This document shows positions 1 to 8,481 of a DNA stretch of 25,522 bases, piece after piece. The DNA comes from Lysobacterales bacterium (lineage in GTDB: Bacteria; Pseudomonadota; Gammaproteobacteria; Xanthomonadales; SZUA-36), in the NCBI GenBank assembly GCA_026196445.1, contig JAPHTE010000069.1, positions 1 to 25,522 of the forward strand. Reading direction: 5' to 3'. The notes beneath the pieces are model-generated. The model was not told where the DNA came from. It ran no database searches and worked only from the letters and a program-made list of their open reading frames with translations. Each line of letters starts with the position of its first letter. The stretch's first letter is position 1. Position numbers and translations under genes: made by a program.

Positions 1-26
1 CATTTGACAGGGTAATCCACAAGCGT

Positions 27-788
27 ATGGCATCGACTTTGCCGGCCTTGGTTTGCCTGCTGATTTGCCTGTATCCCGGAAGCGTATTTGCACAGGTTGA
101 AATGGGTGCGTGTGACCTGGTGCGTGCTGCGATGGAGCATTGGCGCGGCACCACGTCTTACTCGGAAATGACCATGACCATCCACCGGCCCGATTGGCAG
201 CGATCCATGTCGATGAATGCCTGGAGCGAGGGTGACAAGCTGTCGCTGGTGCGGGTTACAGAGCCAAAAAAGGACGCCGGCAACGGTACCTTGCTCAACG
301 ACAACGACATGTGGACCTACTCGCCGAAGATCAACCGTATTATCAAGATCCCGTCTTCGATGATGAGCCAGGGCTGGATGGGCAGCGACTTTTCAAATAA
401 GGACATCAGCAAGTCCACTGAAATAGTTGAGGAGTATGAACATAAGCTTATTGAGCAGACACAGTTGGACGGTCACACGGTGTACACCATCGAGGCCATC
501 CCCCACGAGGACGCGGCGATCGTCTGGGGCAAGGAAGTTCTCAAGATCCGCGACGATTTTGTCATGCTCGAAGAGCAATACTGGGACCAGGATGGTGTAC
601 TGGTCAAAGTCTTGCGAACAACCGATATCAGCGAGATGGGTGGGCGTTCAGTAGCGCGTGTGATGCGCATGGGCAAGGTGGATACCCCGGAGGAGTGGAC
701 CGAGATGTCGATTTCAGCCATCGAGTTCGATATCGAGTTGCCGGCCGGGGTGTTTACATTGTCGAACCTCCGGAACCCGAGGCAATAG
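27..788 (+). CDS. LolA-like periplasmic (outer-membrane lipoprotein-sorting type) protein
   Basis: A 253-residue secreted protein. Residues 1-22 form a signal peptide with a long hydrophobic core, with likely cleavage after VFA. The mature part has the pattern of the COG2834 outer-membrane lipoprotein-sorting family: an early TMTI strand, a KK..GNGTLL.D..MW.Y.P loop and a C-terminal FDIELPAGVFTL strand. Members fold as an open beta-barrel that carries acyl chains across the periplasm. The gene ends 9 bases before the first permease and is evidently co-transcribed with the ABC genes that follow, so it is probably the dedicated carrier or acceptor for that transporter. The substrate, a lipoprotein or a lipid, cannot be read from sequence. 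The start at 27 is chosen because it gives a full signal peptide; no strong Shine-Dalgarno precedes it. The operon may begin upstream of the window. Confidence 0.85.
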   Translation: MASTLPALVCLLICLYPGSVFAQVEMGACDLVRAAMEHWRGTTSYSEMTMTIHRPDWQRSMSMNAWSEGDKLSLVRVTEPKKDAGNGTLLNDNDMWTYSPKINRIIKIPSSMMSQGWMGSDFSNKDISKSTEIVEEYEHKLIEQTQLDGHTVYTIEAIPHEDAAIVWGKEVLKIRDDFVMLEEQYWDQDGVLVKVLRTTDISEMGGRSVARVMRMGKVDTPEEWTEMSISAIEFDIELPAGVFTLSNLRNPRQ

Positions 789-797
789 GTTAGAAGT

Positions 798-2054
798 ATG
801 GCCGCACGGCGCCGCGATGCTGCCCTGGGCCTGAGCCTGCGTCTGGCCTGGCGAAATATCTGGCGCCAGAAACGCCGTACCTGGTTGACCGCCCTGGCAA
901 TGATTTTTTCCAACGTGTTGCTGGTCTTCATGATCGCCCTGCAATTTGGTTCCTACGAGATGATGATCAACAACTCGCTGCGCTTGTTCATCGGGCAGGC
1001 CCAGGTGCAGCGGGCTGGCTACCACGACGAACAGAAAATGCGGCTTTCCATACCGGATGTGGCAGACCTGGCCGCTTCGATCCGGCGTGAACTGCCTTCG
1101 CTGAGCGCGGCCGCACGGGCCAACGCATTCGTGCTGCTATCCAGCAAAGACCGTTCGTTCGCAACGCGGATCGTGGGTGTCGAACCGGCCCACGAGCCCG
1201 GGCTGTCAACGATCCCCGGCCTGGTGACCGAAGGCCGTTACCTGGATGACCCCACCGCTGCGGAGATCGTTATCGGCAGCGTCATGGCCCGCAACCTGAA
1301 AGTCGCCACCGGTGATGAGCTGACTTTCCTGGGTAGTGGCAGGGACGGTTCGTTCGCCGCCGGCGTGGTCACGGTGGCCGGAATTTTCAACTCGGGCTCA
1401 GCAGACCTTGACCGCAGCCTGGCGGAAGTGCCGCTGGCCTATTTCCAGGACGCATTTACGATGGCCGGTGCCGGTCACGAAATCGCCCTGTCCGCAGGCG
1501 CATTGGATGATGTGCCTGCGGCCCTGGAAGTGCTAAGCACCATGCTGAATGAACACCAGGGACTGGTCGTGCTCGATTGGAACGCCCTGATGCCTGGGCT
1601 GAAGCAGGCCATACAGGCTGACATGTCCAGCGGCTGGTTCATGTACGGGGTGCTGATCATCCTGGTCGCTTTCAGCGTGTTGAATACGCAGTTGATGTCG
1701 GTTCTGGAACGCACGCGCGAATTCGGCGTGATCATGGCGCTGGGTATCAAGCCCCGGCGACTGGCCCTGCTGGTCCTGTTTGAGACGTTCCTGATGGCCG
1801 CTTTGGGCCTGTTGATTGGTGTGCTGCTGGGTGCGGCAATAACCGGTTATTTCTCGACCGCCGGTTTTGCCTATCCCGGCATGGAGGATTTGGGTGCGAA
1901 GTTCAACTTGCCGTCTGTGGTTTATCCGTCCATGGACTTGTTTGCAATTCTGCTGGGACCCTCGGTGGTATTCGTATTCTGCCTGCTGGCGGCAATTTAC
2001 CCGGCGTTAAAGCTGTACGGTCTGAAACCGGTCGAAGCCATGGGGGCGGTGTGA
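798..2054 (+). CDS. FtsX/MacB-type ABC transporter permease 1 (LolC/E-like)
   Basis: A 418-residue inner-membrane permease with the four-helix layout of the MacB/LolCE group. One helix lies at about residues 29-50, then comes a large periplasmic domain (about 51-275), then three C-terminal helices (about 280-300, 323-350, 385-410). The cytoplasmic coupling segment after helix 2 reads TREFGVIMALGIKPRR, the conserved FtsX-domain motif that contacts the ATPase. In this family ATP hydrolysis inside drives work on a periplasmic or membrane-embedded substrate rather than classical pore transport. The TGA stop overlaps the next gene's ATG by one base (TGATG), indicating translational coupling with the second permease. 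A LolCDE-like heterodimer is the simplest reading. True LolC/LolE is less likely given the dedicated carrier and outer-membrane partner. Confidence 0.88.
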   Translation: MAARRRDAALGLSLRLAWRNIWRQKRRTWLTALAMIFSNVLLVFMIALQFGSYEMMINNSLRLFIGQAQVQRAGYHDEQKMRLSIPDVADLAASIRRELPSLSAAARANAFVLLSSKDRSFATRIVGVEPAHEPGLSTIPGLVTEGRYLDDPTAAEIVIGSVMARNLKVATGDELTFLGSGRDGSFAAGVVTVAGIFNSGSADLDRSLAEVPLAYFQDAFTMAGAGHEIALSAGALDDVPAALEVLSTMLNEHQGLVVLDWNALMPGLKQAIQADMSSGWFMYGVLIILVAFSVLNTQLMSVLERTREFGVIMALGIKPRRLALLVLFETFLMAALGLLIGVLLGAAITGYFSTAGFAYPGMEDLGAKFNLPSVVYPSMDLFAILLGPSVVFVFCLLAAIYPALKLYGLKPVEAMGAV

Positions 2055-3286
2055 TGAAGATGCCGTTGAGCGGGATGACCAGACTGGCCTGGCGTAATCT
2101 GTGGCGCAATTACCGCCGCACGTTGATCATGTTGCTGGCCATCGCGCTGGGTGTGTGGGCGATGATTTTTATGACCGCGCTGATGCGTGGCATGGTGGAT
2201 GACATGGTTAGCCAGGGGGTTGCGGCCCTGCCGGGACACGTACAGGTACACGCGGCCTCGTATCGCGATGATCCGTCAATTACCCACAGTATGCCGGCGC
2301 CTGGCCAGCGTCTGCTGGAAGCCCTGGAGTCAGAGCTGGTCAGTGCCTGGGCGACCCGCATCAAGGTGCCGGCGATGATTTCCAGCGAATACGAGAATCG
2401 CGGTGTTTTGCTGCTGGGTGTCGAGCCCGGTGACGAAATCGCACTGGGTTTTGACCCGGATGACATCGTCGAGGGTCGTTTTCTCGATAGCAGTGAAGAC
2501 AGTGGTATCGTCATCGGCGAGAAACTTGCGCAACGCCTGGAGACCCGCCTGGGCAAACGCGTGGCCGTCATGAGCCAGGACCCGGACAATAACATTGCAG
2601 ACCGTGGTTTCAGGGTGACCGGCATATTCCATGCCGAGTTGGAAAACACCGAGGAAAGTGTCGTTTACGCGGGCAGGGACGTGGTGCAGGCCATGCTCGG
2701 CGTGGGTAGCGATATTTCGGAAGTCGCGGTGCTCGGGCATGATTACCGTGAGCCCGGTCCGTTGACGGAGCATATCCGCGCAGCCGTGCCGGATGACTTT
2801 GAGGTGCTGCCGTGGCCGGAACTGGATCCCTACCTGGGCAGCATGTTGAAGGTGATGGACGGTTTTGTGCTGGTGTGGATGGTCGTGGTGTTCCTGGCCC
2901 TGTCGTTTGGGTTGGTCAACACGCTGATGATGGCGGTTTTTGAGCGTATCCGCGAAATCGGCCTGATGCGCGCGCTGGGTATGCGCCCGGCCGTCATCGT
3001 CTACCAGATATTGATGGAATCCCTGATGCTGCTGGCGCTGGGCCTGTTGGCAGGTAACGTGCTGGCGGTGGGTACCATCGTACCGTTGAAAGACGGGATC
3101 GATGTCTCGGTAGTGGCCAAGGGCATGGAGATGATGGGCGCGTCCAGCGTATTGTTCCCTGTTTTGTCGCCAGCCGACCTGGTGATGGCCAACTCGGTGG
3201 TGATCGTACTGGGTATCGTCACCAGCCTGCTACCGGCCTGGCGGGCGGCGCAGTACCAGCCGGTCGAAGCCCTGGGCAGAATCTAG
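2054..3286 (+). CDS. FtsX/MacB-type ABC transporter permease 2 (LolC/E-like)
   Basis: A 410-residue permease with the same plan as its neighbour: a helix at about residues 21-42, a periplasmic core domain, then three C-terminal helices with the coupling motif REIGLMRALGMRP after the second helix. The two permeases are similar in layout but clearly different in sequence, consistent with a heterodimer around one ATPase dimer. The start is set at the ATG that overlaps the previous stop (TGATG). A GTG one codon earlier (2051) is also possible. The stop lies 15 bases before the ATPase gene, with an AGAGGAG ribosome-binding site in between. Confidence 0.88.
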   Translation: MKMPLSGMTRLAWRNLWRNYRRTLIMLLAIALGVWAMIFMTALMRGMVDDMVSQGVAALPGHVQVHAASYRDDPSITHSMPAPGQRLLEALESELVSAWATRIKVPAMISSEYENRGVLLLGVEPGDEIALGFDPDDIVEGRFLDSSEDSGIVIGEKLAQRLETRLGKRVAVMSQDPDNNIADRGFRVTGIFHAELENTEESVVYAGRDVVQAMLGVGSDISEVAVLGHDYREPGPLTEHIRAAVPDDFEVLPWPELDPYLGSMLKVMDGFVLVWMVVVFLALSFGLVNTLMMAVFERIREIGLMRALGMRPAVIVYQILMESLMLLALGLLAGNVLAVGTIVPLKDGIDVSVVAKGMEMMGASSVLFPVLSPADLVMANSVVIVLGIVTSLLPAWRAAQYQPVEALGRI

Positions 3287-3301
3287 AGGAGTAAGTACGG
3301 C

Positions 3302-3991
3302 ATGTCAGCAATTATCTGTACCGACCTGTGCAAGTATTACCAGCAGGGTGATTCGGTCATCAAGGGGCTGGACCACGTCAACCTGGAAATCGCCGCGGGT
3401 TCGTTCATCTGCCTGTCCGGGCCGTCCGGTTCGGGAAAAACCACGTTGCTCAACGCGATTGGCGGCCTCGACAGGCTGGACAGCGGTCAAATTTCCATCA
3501 ATGGTGAGCGGGTTGATTTGCTGGGCAAAGCCGCGCTGGCCGACCTCAGGCTGCACAGCATCGGCTTCGTATTCCAGGCCTACAACCTGATCCCGGTGCT
3601 GTCCGCCCGTGAAAATGTCGAGTTTGTCATGCAGGTGCAAGGCGTATCTGCGACTAAGCGCAGACAGCGCTCCATGAAGATCCTGCAGGAAGTCGGGCTG
3701 GAGGGCATGGAAGACCGGCGCCCGGCGCAGTTGTCGGGCGGCCAGCAGCAGCGGGTCGCGGTGGCCCGCGCCATTGTCAGCCAACCAAAGCTGGTCCTGG
3801 CTGACGAGCCGACGGCCAACCTCGACTCGAAGAGCATGGAGAAATTGATGACGCATTTCCGTGAACTGAACCAGGTGCATCAGGTGACATTCATGATCGC
3901 CACCCATGACCAGCGCGTGATGAATTGGGCCGAGCGCCGCATCTACATGGTCGACGGTCAAGTGACCCGGGATGAAATGCAGGACCCCTGA
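3302..3991 (+). CDS. ABC transporter ATP-binding protein (LolD/MacB type)
   Basis: A 229-residue stand-alone nucleotide-binding domain. Visible motifs are Walker A GPSGSGKT (about residues 40-47), a Q-loop in GFVFQAYNLIP, the ABC signature LSGGQQQR, Walker B LVLADEPTANLD and the switch histidine in ATHD. The GFVFQ..NLIP..SA.ENVE stretch is typical of the LolD/MacB/FtsE subgroup that powers FtsX-type permeases, which fits the two permeases upstream. An AGAGGAG Shine-Dalgarno at 3285-3291 supports the ATG at 3302. The protein should sit on the cytoplasmic side as a dimer. The next gene begins 10 bases after its stop. Confidence 0.95.
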   Translation: MSAIICTDLCKYYQQGDSVIKGLDHVNLEIAAGSFICLSGPSGSGKTTLLNAIGGLDRLDSGQISINGERVDLLGKAALADLRLHSIGFVFQAYNLIPVLSARENVEFVMQVQGVSATKRRQRSMKILQEVGLEGMEDRRPAQLSGGQQQRVAVARAIVSQPKLVLADEPTANLDSKSMEKLMTHFRELNQVHQVTFMIATHDQRVMNWAERRIYMVDGQVTRDEMQDP

Positions 3992-4001
3992 ACTGCTTAA
4001 C

Positions 4002-5279
4002 ATGTGCCGCGCGCCCGTAACACTCGTTGCATTGGCCACCTTGTGCGTCGCCCTCGTGCCGGCCTGGGCCCGGGCCGGTGATGACAGCTTATGGTCTTTT
4101 GGTGGTCATACCAAGTACCAGTACCTTCACACGCGGATCCCCGGTGACAGCGTGTTGCACGGCAACGGTGCAGATCGTCTGCAGGATCACAATCTCGACT
4201 TACGCTTGAAGGTGTCAGCCCGGCGGGGGCGTTGGGGCCTCGATACACACCTGCAATTTATCGCCATGCATTCAGATACACTGGCGGGCTCCGGTAGCGC
4301 GTTGAGCCCGCTGTTTGCCGCCATGGGTGTCATCAACGATGAGCGGCGCTGGTTCGACCTGACCCACGTATTCAATAACAACGGCGGCAACGCCAGCCTG
4401 CTGCGTCTGGACCGGGCCAGCCTGGCATATACCGGTAACAAGACCGTGCTGCGTTTTGGGCGCCAGGCAGTTTCCTGGGGAAACGGCCTGTTGTTCACAC
4501 CGATGGATATTTTCAATCCCTTCGACCCGACCGCCGTGGACAAGGAATACAAGAGCGGCGACGATATGCTGTACGGTCAATACCTGCAGGATAACGGCAA
4601 TGACCTGCAGGCCGTCGTGGTGGTGCGGCGCGACCTGACCAGCGGCGATCTCGAGCGGGATGCATCCTCGATTGCCGTCAAGTACCACGGTTTCCGTGGC
4701 GGCCTGGAATATGACTTGCTTTTGTCCGAACACTATTCGGAACGTGTCCTGGGGCTTGGGCTCAGCACTGACCTGGCCGGCGCCGTGTGGCGTGGTGACC
4801 TGGTATGGAATGATGCACAAAAAGGATCTGAATTCTCCGTGGTGGCGGGCGCCAGCTATTCGGGTGTGTTGGCGGGGCATAACTGGAGCGGCTTCCTGGA
4901 GTATTTTTACAACGGCTTTGGCCAGGCGGACGGTGCGTATTCACCCGCTGAGTTGGCTGACAACCCCGATCTGCTGAATCGCGTGGCCAGGGGTGAGTTG
5001 TACAACCTCGGCCGCCACTACCTGGGCGCCTCGGTGACGTTGGAGTTGACGCCATTACTGACACTGACTCCGAATGTGTTTGCCAACCTCGAAGACCCGT
5101 CGGCATTGATCCAGGTGGTTTTGTCATGGGATGTGCGTGAAAACTTCCTGTTGACGGGTGCGCTCAATGTTCCACTCGGGCCAAACGGCAGCGAATACGG
5201 AGGCATTGCGCTGGACCAGCAGGGTGCGTACCTTTCGTATGGGGCCTCGTTGTTTGCGCAACTGGCCTGGTATTACTGA
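4002..5279 (+). CDS. outer-membrane beta-barrel protein of the ABC export operon
   Basis: A 425-residue secreted protein. The ATG at 4002 gives a clean signal peptide (hydrophobic core about residues 5-20, cleavage near ARA-GDD) and lies 10 bases after the ATPase stop. An earlier in-frame ATG at 3972 overlaps the ATPase and would add ten non-signal residues. The mature part is full of alternating amphipathic strands rich in Tyr, Trp and Gly. It ends in aromatic residues (LAWYY), as outer-membrane barrels recognised by the BAM complex do. Its composition and strand pattern recall DUF1302/alginate-export-like porins, but I cannot assign a family firmly. Because it is the last gene of the operon, it is the likely outer-membrane receiver or exit for whatever the ABC transporter and LolA-like protein handle. 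Confidence 0.75.
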   Translation: MCRAPVTLVALATLCVALVPAWARAGDDSLWSFGGHTKYQYLHTRIPGDSVLHGNGADRLQDHNLDLRLKVSARRGRWGLDTHLQFIAMHSDTLAGSGSALSPLFAAMGVINDERRWFDLTHVFNNNGGNASLLRLDRASLAYTGNKTVLRFGRQAVSWGNGLLFTPMDIFNPFDPTAVDKEYKSGDDMLYGQYLQDNGNDLQAVVVVRRDLTSGDLERDASSIAVKYHGFRGGLEYDLLLSEHYSERVLGLGLSTDLAGAVWRGDLVWNDAQKGSEFSVVAGASYSGVLAGHNWSGFLEYFYNGFGQADGAYSPAELADNPDLLNRVARGELYNLGRHYLGASVTLELTPLLTLTPNVFANLEDPSALIQVVLSWDVRENFLLTGALNVPLGPNGSEYGGIALDQQGAYLSYGASLFAQLAWYY

Positions 5280-5323
5280 GTTCCTTGAATCAAATTTGGC
5301 CCCGGTAGCGTATTTATTCTCAT

Positions 5324-5351
5324 TTGCAGTAGCAAAATGGGTTTTTATGTC
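5324..5351 (+). promoter_or_regulatory. weak candidate sigma70-type promoter for the lipoprotein gene
   Basis: TTGCAG (5324-5329), a 16-base spacer and TATGTC (5346-5351) sit in the AT-rich gap upstream of the terminator and lipoprotein gene. Both boxes are imperfect, so this is only the best match seen in that gap. Confidence 0.25.
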
Positions 5352-5379
5352 TTATCTTTTTAATGCCGCTTCAATTTAG
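5347..5379 (+). other. possible 10-codon leader peptide
   Basis: A short open frame (MSYLFNAASI) lies in the leader between the export operon and the lipoprotein gene, followed 21 bases later by an intrinsic terminator. Only a weak TGGG precedes it. The layout (small frame, hairpin, terminator, gene) is the only reason to list it. There is no run of one amino-acid codon that would name a regulating signal. Confidence 0.2.
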
Positions 5380-5400
5380 CGGTGACTGCCAATTGATGCC

Positions 5401-5425
5401 AGCCCGGGCCTCCGGGCTGTTTTTT
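5401..5425 (+). terminator. intrinsic terminator in the leader of the lipoprotein gene
   Basis: A perfect 7-bp GC-rich stem (AGCCCGG with CCGGGCT, loop GCCT) is followed by G and six T residues. It lies 121 bases after the outer-membrane barrel gene and only 24 bases before the ATG of the lipoprotein gene. It could end the export operon, attenuate lipoprotein transcription, or both. A smaller perfect hairpin (CCGCT/AGCGG, 5366-5382) lies just upstream. Confidence 0.75.
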
Positions 5426-5449
5426 GCCGCTGCAACTTACGGATGGAAA

Positions 5450-6070
5450 ATGACTAGAACTGCGCCACGAATCACAATCACGAGATACGCCTCACTGGCT
5501 GGAAGTATATCCAGGCCAATCATTGCCGCCCTGTTTCTAAGTAACCTGGTGGCTTGCGCGGTCACACCGGGCGCTGCCACGCCAGTCGAACAGGTAACAC
5601 AGCCCGGGCTGGATAACGGCATCACTGGCGCTACCGACTTGTACAACAGCCAGGATTATTCCAGCGCTATCGAGGAATATGACAAGGTCATCAAGAGCTC
5701 CGGCGCGAGCGCCAACGAACGCCGCCTGGCCCACCTGGGCAAAGCTTTGGTCTACCTTGGTAATGACGAGAACTGGCATAGCCTGGACAATGCAAAACTG
5801 GCGCTCGTCTCAGCCGGCCAGGTCGTAGCCGCTACCGGTGAAGAATTCGCTGCCGAAACCGACTTGCTGATGGGTGCAGTGACCGACGTCATTGGCACCG
5901 AATCGAAATATATCGAGCTACAGTCCAAGACCGGTAACTCCAGCGCCGAACTGGGGAGATTGAAAAAGGAGCGTGACGCTCTGAAAGCAGAGCGCGATCA
6001 GTTGCTGAAAGAACAAAAAGCACTGAACGAAGCCCTGGAGAAGTTGAAGAGCCTGACGTTGGGGGACTAA
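5450..6070 (+). CDS. outer-membrane-type lipoprotein with TPR-like helices and C-terminal coiled coil
   Basis: A 206-residue lipoprotein. From the ATG at 5450 there is a basic N-terminus, a hydrophobic stretch and a lipobox L-V-A-C with the lipidated cysteine at residue 36. Residue +2 is Ala, not Asp, which favours outer-membrane sorting. Residues about 60-100 (LYNSQDYSSAIEEYDKVI followed by a second helix pair) look like a TPR unit. Residues about 168-203 form a strongly charged heptad coiled coil ending in LTLGD. The frame extends upstream to 5363, but that part contains the terminator and no signal sequence, so the later ATG is preferred. I do not recognise the family. A helical scaffold or partner of an envelope complex is plausible. 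It points toward the hybrid kinase gene, so the two are convergent, not an operon. Confidence 0.75.
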   Translation: MTRTAPRITITRYASLAGSISRPIIAALFLSNLVACAVTPGAATPVEQVTQPGLDNGITGATDLYNSQDYSSAIEEYDKVIKSSGASANERRLAHLGKALVYLGNDENWHSLDNAKLALVSAGQVVAATGEEFAAETDLLMGAVTDVIGTESKYIELQSKTGNSSAELGRLKKERDALKAERDQLLKEQKALNEALEKLKSLTLGD

Positions 6071-6191
6071 GCGAAGGGTAACCAGTTACGTAAGCACGGG
6101 TATTTCTAACAGAAAATCCTCTTTACGGTTGTGCCGGGGTGTTCCTTACACCGAGCCGTCATTCGTCGGGATACGAGTTACCGGGTGGATG

Positions 6192-8456
6192 TCAGCTATC
6201 CTGGTGGACCTGGATAAAGCTCAGTAGCTGGTCGGCATCCATGGACTCGAGATCGATCGAATTCAGCAACACCATGGGCACATCACCGTGCTCCTGCGAG
6301 CGCCTGACTTGGCCCATGAAGGCGGAGACCGCGTCCATTTCTGCATGTTTTCCGATCAGGATGATGCCAAAATGATGCTGCGACATCCATTCTTCGGCTT
6401 CTTCCAGGTCGGCTGTCTGCTTCAATTCAAACGGTTCCTCACCATGTGCTTCGGCAAGCAAGCCAGCAAGTTTGGAATCGTCTTCGATAATCAGCACGCC
6501 TTCCTCCAGCCTGATCCGCGGCAACAGCTTGTGCACCGCGTTCGGCAGGTTGGACTTGTCGACCGGCTTGGTCAGGTAATCATCGGCACCCAACGACAGG
6601 CCTAGCTCACGCTCGCTGAGCATGGATTGCATAATGATGGGGATGTCAGTGGTTTCGGGTGTTTCCCGTAATGATTCCAGCACCTGCCAGCCATCCATGC
6701 CCGGCATCAGCACATCAAGAACGATGATGTCCGGCTGTCGCTCGCGCGCCACCTCGATTCCCGCAGCCCCGCCATCGGCGGTGATGACCGAGTAGCCGCG
6801 CTTGGACAGGATACGCCTGGATAGCTGCCTGGATGTTTCATCGTCATCAATTACGAGCACCGTGGCCAGGCCATCGATCTGCGCAGCTTCATCTTCGCTG
6901 CCTCCTACGGCCGCTTCTTCTTCAGGCTCTGCGTCCGCGGCGATCGCGGGCACTACGAAGGTGAAGCAGGTGCCTTCACCGGGTGTGCTCTCGACATCGA
7001 TGCGCCCGCCCATCAGTTCGGCAAACTTCTTGCAGATCGCCAGGCCGAGGCCGGTACCGCCAAATTCCCGGGTGGTGGAATCATCTGCCTGGGTAAACTC
7101 GTCGAAGACCTTGGCCAGTTGCTCTTCGGTCATACCGATTCCGGTGTCCGCGATCGCTATGCTGACGGTGTCGACACCGTTTTCCATGAAACGCCGGGCG
7201 GTAACACTGATCTTGCCGCCACGGGTAAACTTGGCGGCATTGCTCAGCAGGTTCATCAGGATCTGCCTGAACTTGGTCACATCGGTGCGAATTTCGCGGT
7301 CATCCAGTTCCAGCACGGTGTCCAGCGAGTTCTCGTACTTGCTGACCATTGGTTGGACCGTGGAGGTGACGTCCTTGACCATTTGTTCGAGGTCTGTCAC
7401 CTCGTTATATACGACCATCTTTCCGGATTCGACCTTGGCCAGATCCAGCACCTCGTTGATCAGGCCCAGCAGGTGTTTACCGGCGCTGTGGATTTTCTCC
7501 AGGTCGGCCTGGATCTCTTTGGGTTCCAGTTCTTCGCCATCCTCGATATCTTCGAGGATCATCTCGCTATAACCGATGATCGCATTCATCGGCGTGCGTA
7601 ACTCGTGGCTCATGTTTGCCAGGAACCCACTCTTGGCCTGGTTGGCTTCATGTGCCTTCTGGCGTTCCCTGTGCGCCTGTTCCATGGTCGCGTCCAGTTT
7701 CTCCGCCATGGCATTGAAGGATTGTCCCAGTTCCGCGAGATCACCCTTGCCCTTGACCCACACGCGGTGGGCGAGGTTGCCCTTGCTCCATTCCCGCGTA
7801 CCGCGACGCAGTTGCGCCAGCGATCTGGTCGTGTAACGGATCAGGAAATAGATCAGGGTCAGCGCGATCAGCGCGGATATCAAAAAGACAAGCATTGAGA
7901 CGCGGTTGATCAGCGCTTCGGCCTCATCGATATCCCGGTTCAATTCAAATGCGAGCGAACGCAACGCCACACCATCATTGGCCAGTTTCTTTTCAGCCTC
8001 GGCAAAATCTGAACCGAAAGCCACCAGGGAATAAAGTTGCACCGGTGAGTCGCTTTCTTCAGCGCGGGCAATCATGTCTCTCCACTGGCTGATGATGCTA
8101 GAAGCCATATCGATTCCGGTTATTCTTTTGGTCAGATCATCGCCGGCCGTGACGCGCAGCTTGATCACAGATTTGCCAATACGCTCAACACTGGCGAGCA
8201 GGTCTTTTTGTTCGCCTTCATCCAGTTCACGCTTGGCCTGGGCCGAGGCAACGGCTTCGAGCACCTTCAGGCGGGTATTGAGGTCCTTCAATTGCTGGGA
8301 GACGTCATTGACCAGGTACTGGGAACGGATCACCGATTGCAGGTGGTCAACGAGTTCACGGCTGACCTTGGTGGACCAGAGAAACACCACCACGGTGAAA
8401 AAATAAAAAACCAGGATGAGCGACGAGGTCAGCGAGATCCGTTTACTGAGATTCAT
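6192..8456 (-). CDS. hybrid histidine kinase with HAMP, HisKA, HATPase, receiver and degenerate receiver
   Basis: A 754-residue membrane kinase. Helices at about residues 10-27 and 186-206 bracket a helical periplasmic sensor of about 155 residues. A HAMP linker (about 207-260) leads to HisKA with phosphoacceptor His284 in SHELRTP. The ATPase domain shows the N box (NLLSNAAKFT), G1 (DTGIGM) and G2 (GGTGLGLAI). Receiver 1 (about 531-645) has the acidic pocket VIDDDE, phosphoacceptor Asp581 in LDVLMPGMDG and Lys630. Receiver 2 (about 653-754) keeps IIEDD but has Gly702 where the phosphoacceptor Asp should be, and lacks the KP lysine, so it should not be phosphorylated. An AAGGGAA ribosome-binding site precedes the ATG. 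The gene follows the small receiver gene by 25 bases and ends the signalling operon. Phosphate probably passes from its receiver, or directly, to the neighbouring receiver and cyclase. The signal sensed is unknown. Confidence 0.93.
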   Translation of the reverse strand: MNLSKRISLTSSLILVFYFFTVVVFLWSTKVSRELVDHLQSVIRSQYLVNDVSQQLKDLNTRLKVLEAVASAQAKRELDEGEQKDLLASVERIGKSVIKLRVTAGDDLTKRITGIDMASSIISQWRDMIARAEESDSPVQLYSLVAFGSDFAEAEKKLANDGVALRSLAFELNRDIDEAEALINRVSMLVFLISALIALTLIYFLIRYTTRSLAQLRRGTREWSKGNLAHRVWVKGKGDLAELGQSFNAMAEKLDATMEQAHRERQKAHEANQAKSGFLANMSHELRTPMNAIIGYSEMILEDIEDGEELEPKEIQADLEKIHSAGKHLLGLINEVLDLAKVESGKMVVYNEVTDLEQMVKDVTSTVQPMVSKYENSLDTVLELDDREIRTDVTKFRQILMNLLSNAAKFTRGGKISVTARRFMENGVDTVSIAIADTGIGMTEEQLAKVFDEFTQADDSTTREFGGTGLGLAICKKFAELMGGRIDVESTPGEGTCFTFVVPAIAADAEPEEEAAVGGSEDEAAQIDGLATVLVIDDDETSRQLSRRILSKRGYSVITADGGAAGIEVARERQPDIIVLDVLMPGMDGWQVLESLRETPETTDIPIIMQSMLSERELGLSLGADDYLTKPVDKSNLPNAVHKLLPRIRLEEGVLIIEDDSKLAGLLAEAHGEEPFELKQTADLEEAEEWMSQHHFGIILIGKHAEMDAVSAFMGQVRRSQEHGDVPMVLLNSIDLESMDADQLLSFIQVHQDS

Positions 8457-8481
8457 AGTTTGTTCCCTTGGGTCGTTGTTC

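Noticed and set aside
4..32. TTGACA at 4-9 as a promoter for the export operon
   Set aside because: The matching -10 would overlap the start codon at 27 and place transcription start inside the signal peptide. An in-frame TAA at 13-15 suggests instead that an upstream gene ends here.
6138..6152. A GGTGT/ACACC hairpin between the convergent lipoprotein and kinase genes
   Set aside because: It is short and has no T-run on either side. The 121-base gap holds no other clear terminator.
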